Positions 33,499 to 39,555 of a DNA stretch of 39,555 nt are shown piece after piece. The stretch comes from Cyanobacteriota bacterium (GTDB taxonomy: Bacteria > Cyanobacteriota > Cyanobacteriia > PCC-6307 > Cyanobiaceae), in the NCBI GenBank assembly GCA_027620015.1, contig JAQCGH010000015.1, forward strand, positions 1 through 39,555, read 5' to 3'. Position 1 is the first letter of the stretch. Each line of letters opens with the position of its first letter. Position numbers and translations under genes: made by a program. The notes under the pieces are model-generated. The model was not told where the DNA came from. It saw nothing but the letters and a program-made list of their open reading frames with translations, and ran no database searches.

Positions 33499-35298
33499 TC
33501 ATAGCGACGCCAGACCCCGCTCCTGCAAGTCGGCTAACTGGGCATAGATACCACCCAATTTTCGCAGCTCAAGGTGGGTGCCCTGCTCTATCAGGCGCCC
33601 CTTGAGCAGCACCAGAATGCGACTTGCTGCTTCCACCGTGGCAAGGCGGTGGGCAATCACGATTGCGGTGCGCTGCTGCAGCAGGCGCGCGAGATCGCGC
33701 TGCAGGGTTGCCTCAGTTGAGGGATCCATAAAGGCCGTGGCCTCATCCATCACCAACACCGAGGGATCACGGATCGCCACCCTGGCCACCGACAGAAGCT
33801 GGCGCTCGCCGGAGGAGAGGTTGCCCCCGCGCTCACGCAGCTCCGTGGCAAGGCCATCTGGCAGGCGGCTCAGCAGGGGCTCAAGACCCAGCTCAGAGCA
33901 GATTTGAAACAGAGCTTCACTGCTGATCGGTGAGTCGAGTCGCAGGTTGTCGGCCACATTGCCGCTGAAAAGGAAGGTGTCCTGCAGGACCACCCCAAGC
34001 CTCTGGCGCAGGGTGGTAATCGGCAGCTGGCGGATGTCTATGCCATCGAGCAGGATCCGGCCGCGCTGGGGCTCGTATAGCCGGCACAACAGCCGGATAA
34101 CGGTGGTTTTGCCTGAACCTGTAGGGCCCACCAGGGCCACGTGTTCACCGGGAGCAATGCGGAAGGAAAGATCCGTAAGGATCGGATCGTCTTCTCGATA
34201 GGCAAAAGACACGTTGTCAAAAATCACTTCACCAGCACTGGCCCGCTTGCTGCCGCTCTGAATGGCCGCAGAAGTGCGTTCACTGGAAGGGAGATCAGCG
34301 ATCTCGATCGGTTGCTCGAGTAGTTCCCCGATGCGTTCAACAGCTGTGAGACCCCCCTGAATCTGGGTGAAGCGCTCAGCCAACTGGCGCAGGGGATCAA
34401 ACAACCGCTGCGAATAAAGGATGAAGGTGGTGAGGGTGCCAAGGCCCATGGCACTGCCGAGCACCATCCAACCGCCCAGGGCCAGCACGACGGCCACTGC
34501 GCTTAGCGCCACCCATTCGATTAAGGCCGAGATGGCGCTATCAAAAAGGATTGTGCCTTTAACAGCCTCGCGATAGGCGGCGTTTACCTGAGCGAAACGA
34601 GCACTGTTTGTGGACTCTCGCCGGAACATCTGAACCACCTCCAGTCCTTGGAGGTTTTCCTGCAGATCGGCATTGAGCTGGCTGAGCTCCTCGCGCACCC
34701 GGTAGTTGGCTTTACGGAAGCGACTCTGGAGCCAAAGAATGCCTAACACCACCGGCACCTGGCTAACCAACAGCAACAGGCCGAGCCGCCATTCGATCGA
34801 GATCATCGTGACCGCGATTACAAGCAGGGTGACCAGATCGCCGAGCACACCTACGGCGCCGCTACCAAATACTTCTGCTAAAGCATCAACATCACTGGTG
34901 AGCCGGGTGAGCAACTTGCCAACGGGGGTACGGTCGTGGAAGCGAAGCGATAGCGCAATTGCGTGGGCAAAGAGTTCGTCGCGGATGCGGGCGGTGAGCC
35001 GTTGGCCAACGACCTGAACATTGAAGGTTTGGATGCCCTGCAAACACAGACGAAGCAAAACCGCGCCCAGCAGCGAAAGCACGAGCAAGCGCAAGGCCTC
35101 GGCCACCGCCATGCCATCAAGCCAACCCAAGGTGGGCTCGCGCCGCAGTACCGCGATCGCCTGGCCCACAAGCAACGGCTGCACCGCAGCAGCAAAGGCC
35201 ACCGGTATCAGCAGCAGCAGGGTAAGGCCAAGCCGGCGGCGATCACGGCCGAGGAAGGGCAGCAGGCGAGACAGGCGTTGCCAGTCGAGGCCTGCCAT
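33499..35298 (-). CDS. ABC transporter, fused permease and ATPase (exporter type)
   Basis: This 599-residue half-transporter has an N-terminal six-helix membrane domain (about 20-320) and a C-terminal ATPase. Walker A is GPTGSGKTT, the signature is LSSGERQLLSVARV, and Walker B is VLVMDEATAF. It is of the MsbA/MdlB/BmrA exporter type that works as a dimer; lipid or drug export are family functions, and the cargo is unknown. The ATG start overlaps the hisG stop (TGATG on the minus strand), so it is probably translated after hisG. The stop is followed on its strand by an AATTGC/GCAATT dyad (33476-33495) that may end the transcript. Confidence 0.93.
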   Translation of the reverse strand: MAGLDWQRLSRLLPFLGRDRRRLGLTLLLLIPVAFAAAVQPLLVGQAIAVLRREPTLGWLDGMAVAEALRLLVLSLLGAVLLRLCLQGIQTFNVQVVGQRLTARIRDELFAHAIALSLRFHDRTPVGKLLTRLTSDVDALAEVFGSGAVGVLGDLVTLLVIAVTMISIEWRLGLLLLVSQVPVVLGILWLQSRFRKANYRVREELSQLNADLQENLQGLEVVQMFRRESTNSARFAQVNAAYREAVKGTILFDSAISALIEWVALSAVAVVLALGGWMVLGSAMGLGTLTTFILYSQRLFDPLRQLAERFTQIQGGLTAVERIGELLEQPIEIADLPSSERTSAAIQSGSKRASAGEVIFDNVSFAYREDDPILTDLSFRIAPGEHVALVGPTGSGKTTVIRLLCRLYEPQRGRILLDGIDIRQLPITTLRQRLGVVLQDTFLFSGNVADNLRLDSPISSEALFQICSELGLEPLLSRLPDGLATELRERGGNLSSGERQLLSVARVAIRDPSVLVMDEATAFMDPSTEATLQRDLARLLQQRTAIVIAHRLATVEAASRILVLLKGRLIEQGTHLELRKLGGIYAQLADLQERGLASL

Positions 35299-35945
35299 CA
35301 GTGGATTCTGGGGGTGGAAACCAGACCAATGCGGTCGACGATTCCCTGTAGCGCTCCATCGTCAAGGCGGAGAGCTAAGGGGTGGCCAACAAGCCTGGCT
35401 GTGGAGTGGAAGAGATCTTCGATGGCGATCAGACCGTTTTCCTCCAGGGTGCGACCAGTGGCTACGAGATCAACGATCGCCTCACTCATGCCGGTAATTG
35501 GTCCCAACTCCACCGATCCAGCCAGATGGATCAACTCCACAGGTAGATCGAGGGCATCAAAGAATGCTTGGGCGCAGCGGGTGAACTTGCTGGCCACGCG
35601 GCAGTGGGCGGGCAAGTCAGCAGCGCGGCGATAGCCACTATTTGCCTTTACAGCCACGCTCATTCGGCAACCACCAAAACCCAAATCGAGCAGTTGAGCC
35701 ACTGGCAGCTGGTGTTCGCGGATCACGTCGTAGCCAACTACGCCTAGCTGGGCCTGGCCGTAGGCCACATAAACAGGCACATCGGCATTGCGCACCAGCA
35801 GGGCCCGAGCCTGACCGCAAGCACTTGGCACCATCAACTGGCGGTTGCCAGGCTCAAGCAGGCCAGCAAAATCAAGCCCAGCGGCAGCAAAGCTGGCCAC
35901 CGAATCCTTCAGCAGGGCACCTTTAGCGAGGGCGACGGTGATCAT
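35298..35945 (-). CDS. hisG: ATP phosphoribosyltransferase, short form
   Basis: HisG joins ATP and PRPP in the first step of histidine synthesis. The 215-residue protein is the short form (HisG-S), lacking the C-terminal regulatory domain, and so should need HisZ as a partner, encoded elsewhere. It begins [16 protein letters not shown] and has the PRPP loop ...[14 protein letters not shown] in the second half. The start at 35945 rather than 36041 matches the family N terminus. The stop overlaps the ABC gene start by one base, and the promoter region is shared with divergent gloB (52 bases). Confidence 0.95.
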   Translation of the reverse strand: MITVALAKGALLKDSVASFAAAGLDFAGLLEPGNRQLMVPSACGQARALLVRNADVPVYVAYGQAQLGVVGYDVIREHQLPVAQLLDLGFGGCRMSVAVKANSGYRRAADLPAHCRVASKFTRCAQAFFDALDLPVELIHLAGSVELGPITGMSEAIVDLVATGRTLEENGLIAIEDLFHSTARLVGHPLALRLDDGALQGIVDRIGLVSTPRIH

Positions 35946-35997
35946 CCCGGGGCTGCAGCGGTGATCATGGAAAGGCGGCACAGGTTGGACTTTAACG

Positions 35998-36741
35998 ATG
36001 CAGCAACTCAGCGTCGGGCTGATTCCGGTACTAAGCGACAACTACATATTTCTGCTGCAACGCCAGGGCCAGGCGGTAGTGGTTGATCCTGCGGTGGCAG
36101 AGCCAGTGATCGCTGCCCTGGAGCAGCAGGGGCTGGAGCTAATGGCGATCCTTCACACCCACCACCACAGCGACCACATCGGCGGCACCCCCGGGCTGCT
36201 GGCCCGCTGGCCCAAGGCTGCGGTGCTGGCCAGCAGCGAAGACCGACTGCGGATTCCGCTGCAAACCAAAGGGGTGGGCGACGGCGACAGCTTTGAGCTG
36301 CTGGGTGAGCCGATTCATGTGATCTCCGTGCCAGGGCATACCCGTGCCCACATCGCATATCACCTGCCAGTGGCCGGGCACCTGTTCTGCGGTGACACTC
36401 TTTTTGTAGGAGGTTGCGGTCGGTTATTTGAGGGCAGCGCAGCCGAAATGCATGCATCGCTGCAGCGGCTGGCCCAGCTACCAGCTACCACCAAGGTGTG
36501 GTGCGCCCACGAATACACCCAAGCCAATCTGAGCTGGGCTGCCGCGGTAGTGCCAGCCAGCGATCCATGTGCGGGCGCCATCGAGGCACGACTGGCGGCG
36601 GTTGGGCAGGCGCGAGCCCGCGGGGAAGCCACTATCCCAAGCAGCGTGGAGCAGGAGCTAGAAACCAATTTGTTCTTGCGAGCCAGCAGCCCAGAGCAGT
36701 TTGCCGAGCTGCGGAGCAGCAAGGATCACTGGCCTGGCTAA
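35998..36741 (+). CDS. gloB: hydroxyacylglutathione hydrolase (glyoxalase II)
   Basis: This 247-residue metallo-beta-lactamase-fold enzyme hydrolyses S-lactoylglutathione to lactate and glutathione, finishing methylglyoxal removal. The binuclear metal motif is [10 protein letters not shown] at about residues 54-63. [11 protein letters not shown] supplies the next His, [15 protein letters not shown] the bridging Asp, and [13 protein letters not shown] the last His with the substrate-binding region. The start is ATG 35998, 52 bases from the divergent hisG start. It converges with the ABC ATPase gene, stops separated by five bases. Confidence 0.95.
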   Translation: MQQLSVGLIPVLSDNYIFLLQRQGQAVVVDPAVAEPVIAALEQQGLELMAILHTHHHSDHIGGTPGLLARWPKAAVLASSEDRLRIPLQTKGVGDGDSFELLGEPIHVISVPGHTRAHIAYHLPVAGHLFCGDTLFVGGCGRLFEGSAAEMHASLQRLAQLPATTKVWCAHEYTQANLSWAAAVVPASDPCAGAIEARLAAVGQARARGEATIPSSVEQELETNLFLRASSPEQFAELRSSKDHWPG

Positions 36742-36746
36742 GGCAT

Positions 36747-37916
36747 CTAGGTAGAGGGGCCAGCCTGCAGGGCCTGCTGGGATGGGAACAGCACACCAGG
36801 GGCTCCGGGGCGCAGAGCTAGCTGGCAGCATTGGCCTCGGCTGTATTCGGCCTCCAAAGGCAAGCGCAAACGCAGCTTCAGCTCACCAAGCTGGACTCGA
36901 TAGAGCCAATCGCGGCCAAGAAATTCGCGACCCTGCACCCAGGCCTCGCCCTCCGGATCTGGGAGGAGGGCTATGGCCTCTGGACTCACCAGCACCTCCT
37001 CGCTATCGCCTGCAGGTCCCCTCTGAGGTAGTAAGGAGGAGCCGGTAGTGGCTTGCAGGCTGCCGAGAGCTGTGCAAACTTGATCTCCCTCCCGCTTGGC
37101 CGGCAGCAGGTTGCCTTGAAGCACAAAGCGCCCCACAAAGGAAGTGGCGGGCTGCTGCACCAGGTGCCTGGGGCTGGAGCATTGGTGCAGCACCCCATCA
37201 CGCAACACCGCCACCCGATCACAAATGGCGAGTGCTTCTTCGGGATCGTGGGTAACGATCAGGCCGCTGGCACCACAGCGCGAAAGCACTGCGGGCAGCT
37301 CGCTGCGTAACCGCAGCCGCACCTCCACATCGAGGTTCGAGAAGGGTTCATCGAGGAGCACCACGGAGGGGCCCGGTGCCAGGGCCCGTGCCAATGCGAG
37401 CCGCTGGCGCTGGCCGCCCGAAAGCTCGTGGGGATATCGGCCTTCCAGGCCATTGAGTCCGAGCAGCTCCAGCAACCAACTGGCACGGCTGCTGTCCTGA
37501 CCCCGCCGAAGGCCAAAACAGGCATTGCGCCAGGCGTCGAGGTGAGGAAACAGTGCGTAGTCCTGGAACACCATGCCAACGCCTCGGCGCTCTGGAGGTA
37601 GCCAGCGGCCGGGAGCGGCCACGGCACGGCCGTCGATTAGTACCGAACCCTGATCTGGACGCTCAAAGCCAGCGATCAAGCGCAATAAGGTGGTTTTGCC
37701 GCAACCGGAGGGCCCAAGTAAGCCCACCAATTCGCCTTGATGGAGGGTCAGATCAATGCCCTGGAGCGTCCAGTCGCCTGCTGTGGTGTTTCCGTAGCGA
37801 TGCCACAAGCCTTGCAGCTGCACGTGTTCGCGCAACGGCAAATCAGCGGATATCAGCTCGGTGAGGGGGCTGGCGATCAGCGCAGGACCGGCAAGGGCCA
37901 TAGGCTCAGCCACCAT
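36747..37916 (-). CDS. ABC transporter ATP-binding protein (iron or polyamine type)
   Basis: The 389-residue ATPase of an importer has Walker A LLGPSGCGKTT, signature LSGGQRQRLALARAL, Walker B VVLLDEPFSNLD, and a switch His in IVTHDPEEAL. The last 130 or so residues form a TOBE-like regulatory domain. Sequence pattern and size fit the FutC/FbpC (ferric iron) or PotA group; no permease or binding-protein gene is adjacent, so the cargo is not decided. The start lies 11 bases from the divergent RidA gene. A Met at codon 6 is an alternative start. Confidence 0.9.
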   Translation of the reverse strand: MVAEPMALAGPALIASPLTELISADLPLREHVQLQGLWHRYGNTTAGDWTLQGIDLTLHQGELVGLLGPSGCGKTTLLRLIAGFERPDQGSVLIDGRAVAAPGRWLPPERRGVGMVFQDYALFPHLDAWRNACFGLRRGQDSSRASWLLELLGLNGLEGRYPHELSGGQRQRLALARALAPGPSVVLLDEPFSNLDVEVRLRLRSELPAVLSRCGASGLIVTHDPEEALAICDRVAVLRDGVLHQCSSPRHLVQQPATSFVGRFVLQGNLLPAKREGDQVCTALGSLQATTGSSLLPQRGPAGDSEEVLVSPEAIALLPDPEGEAWVQGREFLGRDWLYRVQLGELKLRLRLPLEAEYSRGQCCQLALRPGAPGVLFPSQQALQAGPST

Positions 37917-37927
37917 TCTGACCTGGC

Positions 37928-38329
37928 ATGAGTCATCCGATGCAGCCCGAAGCCGTCACCACCATCAGAGCGCCTGCGCCTGTAGGCCCATACAACCAGG
38001 CGGTGAAGGCGGGGGGAGTGCTGTATTGCTCCGGTCAGATCGCCCTAGATCCAAACACCGGCTTGATGGTGGGCGCTGGCGATGTAGAGGCCGAAACCCG
38101 CCAGGTGCTAAGCAACTTGAAAGCGGTGTTGGAAGCTGGCGGAAGCAGCCCAGAGCAGGTGCTGCGTACTACGGTTTTTCTGGCAGATCTAGGCGATTTC
38201 GCGCTTGTTAATGCCGTTTATGCGGAGCTTTTCAGTGATGGGGTGTCGCCGGCACGGGCCTGCGTCGAAGTAGCCGCTCTTCCTAGAGGGGCTCGGGTGG
38301 AAATCGACTGCATTGCCCTCTCTAGCTAG
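37928..38329 (+). CDS. ridA: RidA family enamine/imine deaminase
   Basis: This 133-residue protein forms trimers that hydrolyse reactive enamines and imines such as 2-aminoacrylate, protecting PLP enzymes. Family motifs are APAPVGPYNQAV at the start, YCSGQIALDPNTG, and the C-terminal SPARACVEVAALPRGARVEID, with the substrate-binding Arg in ARACVEV. The ATG at 37928 matches the family length with a few additional residues (a Met at 37940 is possible). It diverges from the ABC ATPase gene with only 11 bases between starts, so the two promoters must lie inside each other's coding region. Confidence 0.95.
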   Translation: MSHPMQPEAVTTIRAPAPVGPYNQAVKAGGVLYCSGQIALDPNTGLMVGAGDVEAETRQVLSNLKAVLEAGGSSPEQVLRTTVFLADLGDFALVNAVYAELFSDGVSPARACVEVAALPRGARVEIDCIALSS

Positions 38330-38340
38330 GGATTGGGCCG

Positions 38341-38520
38341 TCAGGAATCGGTGTTGGGATCCAAGGCACAATTCAGGAGGCCAGCAGCCTGGTCGTCTAC
38401 GGCGCTGAGTCGCTGCAGGATCGAGTGAAGGTCGAGTGCGGACAGTTCACCGTCCTGGCCCCATTTCATCACCGAGCGACTGATATCCGTTGAGTCACCA
38501 TTGCCCGTGGGCGCCTCCAT
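38341..38520 (-). CDS. small acidic protein, unknown function
   Basis: A 59-residue reading frame begins MEAPTGNGDSTDISRSVMKW and ends with a complete stop at 38341. The product is acidic, with a predicted helical middle (GELSALDLHSILQRLSAVDDQA). It has protein-like composition, ends 12 bases from the convergent ridA stop, and fills the space on the minus strand. I do not recognise a family, although small proteins of this kind are often conserved in Synechococcus. Confidence 0.5.
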   Translation of the reverse strand: MEAPTGNGDSTDISRSVMKWGQDGELSALDLHSILQRLSAVDDQAAGLLNCALDPNTDS

Positions 38521-38548
38521 GGCGGGATGTTACATGTTGATTCCAACA

Positions 38549-38728
38549 CTAGCTGGGTGCTGGCAGCAAGAATTCAAATAACTCGCCCTGCACCAGCGCT
38601 GAGCCCGCAAGCGGCTCGGAGACCTGGGGCCGACCCCAGACTGGAGCACTACAAACGGGCAAGAGCAAGGAAGGCCAGTCTTCGGCGCGAAAGACGGCAT
38701 ACGGGGAGGAGACCGGGCTGGGAAACAT
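38549..38728 (-). CDS. possible small protein, unknown function
   Basis: A frame from ATG 38728 gives about 59 residues starting MFPSPVSSPYAVFRAEDWPS and containing SALVQGELFEFLLPAPS at the end. The composition, with no low-complexity bias and mixed hydrophobic and charged residues, is plausible for a protein. An overlapping plus-strand frame (38527-38730) is Arg-rich and less convincing. No family was recognised. If neither is real, this is about 300 bases without a gene. Confidence 0.35.
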   Translation of the reverse strand: MFPSPVSSPYAVFRAEDWPSLLLPVCSAPVWGRPQVSEPLAGSALVQGELFEFLLPAPS

Positions 38729-38832
38729 GACCCTGAGCAGGTAATACACCCGTACTATACCCACAAATTGGGGTTTTCCGCTAGGCAGGCCTGCATTGGC
38801 CGGGATGATGGGCTCACCTGCCTGAGATTGAG

Positions 38833-38979
38833 ATGAAACTACCGGAGGGTTGGTGGATCTGGATGGTGGTTATTGGACTCAATGCCCTAGCTGGCTACCT
38901 GTGGTTTATCGATCGGGGCCTCGAGCCCCCAGCACCGGGGGGCAACCTCCTGGACATAATTCGATCCCTAGGGCGCTAG
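38833..38979 (+). CDS. small single-pass membrane protein
   Basis: A 48-residue frame begins MKLPEGWWIWMVVIGLNALA, forming one hydrophobic helix at about residues 7-26, followed by a short polar tail ending LLDIIRSLGR. GAG-rich bases lie just upstream (GATTGAGATG). The gene ends 43 bases before tRNA-Pro. Clean helix-plus-tail design and good codon composition suggest it is real; the function is unknown. Confidence 0.55.
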   Translation: MKLPEGWWIWMVVIGLNALAGYLWFIDRGLEPPAPGGNLLDIIRSLGR

Positions 38980-39022
38980 ACCTTGCCTCATGGCGCCGGC
39001 GCACCCCTAAGCTCACTTTCAA

Positions 39023-39096
39023 CGGGGCGTGGCGCAGCTTGGTAGCGCGGGTGCTTTGGGAGCACTAGGTCGCAGGTTCGAATCCTGTCGCCCCGA
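39023..39096 (+). tRNA. tRNA-Pro (anticodon TGG)
   Basis: The 74-base sequence folds as a cloverleaf. The acceptor stem CGGGGCG pairs with CGCCCCG plus discriminator A. The D stem is GCGC/GCGC, and the anticodon stem GGTGC/GCACT carries loop TTTGGGA with anticodon TGG, reading CCA/CCN Pro codons. The T arm has GGTTCGAATCC. The 3' CCA is not encoded. Confidence 0.96.
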
Positions 39097-39361
39097 TTGA
39101 CTTTCTAGGGATTGGCCAACGACGGCGTGGGCAAAACGTGGGCAAACCAGCCCTTGCAGCCACTGGTTTTCTCCCTGAGCCTTATGCGGGGACCGGTCTG
39201 CTGTTTCCTCCTTGCCACTCAGCCCGAGCGTTCATTGCTGCCCACCCATGAACAGCAAGCTGAAGGCCGAAGCCGGAAGCGGGCACCCTCCCAGCTCACC
39301 CCTCCTCTCTGAGCCATGCCGCGTGCAAAAAAGTGACGGCGAGTGACGGAAGCAAGAGCTG
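39097..39361. other. non-coding stretch after tRNA-Pro with a tandem 10-bp repeat
   Basis: CGTGGGCAAA occurs at 39126-39135 and again at 39137-39146, a period of 11 bases. Tandem GGGCAAA-like repeats just after a tRNA gene are often seen at integration sites of tyrosine recombinases. No convincing gene was found in this 265-base gap. Confidence 0.5.
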
Positions 39362-39457
39362 ATGGTCTGGACGCCCTACGCCGATTGGATTTTCACCGTG
39401 GTGAGCATCACCAGCCTGTTGTTGGCGGCGTGGCTTGTGCTGCGGCCAAGAGCTTGA
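39362..39457 (+). CDS. possible very small membrane protein
   Basis: A 31-residue frame begins MVWTPYADWIFTVVSITSLL and ends VLRPRA, a single hydrophobic helix with a basic end that fits a small inner-membrane peptide. GGAAGCAAGAGCTG just before the ATG offers a possible ribosome site. It is short enough to occur by chance. Confidence 0.35.
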   Translation: MVWTPYADWIFTVVSITSLLLAAWLVLRPRA

Positions 39458-39504
39458 CCTCTTATGGAGTTCCGGGCTAGTACAGGCGTACTTGCCACGT
39501 GGTC

Positions 39505-39555
39505 ATGAAGAAGCAGGCGTGGATCCAGGACCCAAAAACCGCCAACACGATGCGG
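39505..39555 (+). CDS. possible start of a truncated gene at the window edge
   Basis: An open frame starts MKKQAWIQDPKTANTMR and runs off the window. Its position downstream of tRNA-Pro and the tandem repeat would suit an integrase, but 17 residues are too few to tell. Confidence 0.2.
   Translation, partial: MKKQAWIQDPKTANTMR

Noticed and set aside
38527..38730. Plus-strand frame of 67 residues
   Set aside because: Arg-rich and low in hydrophobic residues, as expected for a GC-rich shadow; overlaps a more plausible minus-strand frame.

Overview
The window comes from an alpha-cyanobacterium, most likely of the Synechococcus/Cyanobium group. The evidence is form IA RuBisCO inside a complete alpha-carboxysome (cso) operon, a CsoS1D gene nearby, photosystem I PsaM, light-dependent protochlorophyllide reductase, the cyanobacterial alkane pair (aldehyde deformylating oxygenase and acyl-ACP reductase), and moderately high GC. 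Genes are densely packed, many overlap by 1-4 bases, and non-ATG starts are common. No insertion sequence, CRISPR array or rRNA was seen. The only RNA gene found is a tRNA-Pro near the right end.

Layout. Positions 54-7451 hold a creatininase-family hydrolase, ado-aar-accA (fatty aldehyde/alkane and malonyl-CoA synthesis), a short-chain dehydrogenase, folE, trpF (minus) and a site-2-type protease. Positions 7430-11627 hold a lipoate-ligase-like gene, a TauE/SafE permease, a probable CRR6 factor (NDH-1 assembly), psaM, a small membrane protein, por and an unknown 156-residue gene.

Positions 11756-28618 form an almost uninterrupted CO2-concentrating superlocus. In order it carries csoS1D, rdgB (minus), the bicarbonate transporter and its PII-like regulator (sbtA-sbtB), csoS1, cbbL, cbbS, csoS2, csoSCA, csoS4A, csoS4B, csoS1E, a bacterioferritin-like gene, ndhF-ndhD-chpX of a CO2-uptake NDH-1 complex, the RuBisCO assembly factor acRAF and the activase cbbX. 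Together these take up bicarbonate and CO2, build the shell, load it with RuBisCO and carbonic anhydrase, and keep RuBisCO assembled and active.

Positions 28891-38520 are mostly housekeeping: dnaA (minus), an HtrA protease, two linked glycosyltransferases, a GNAT acetyltransferase, hisG coupled to an ABC exporter, a glyoxalase II, an iron-type ABC ATPase, RidA and a small unknown protein. The right end (38521-39555) has tiny membrane-protein genes around tRNA-Pro(TGG), followed by a tandem 10-bp repeat that suggests an integration site.

Points most worth attention: CsoS1D carries an N-terminal segment resembling the RuBisCO-binding N-repeats of CsoS2. CsoS1E has a 100-residue acid-free, basic, disordered extension that includes an R-x5-RR arrangement. 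The bacterioferritin-like protein keeps every diiron ligand. Strong RNA hairpins sit between cso genes, notably csoS4B/csoS1E and cbbL/cbbS.
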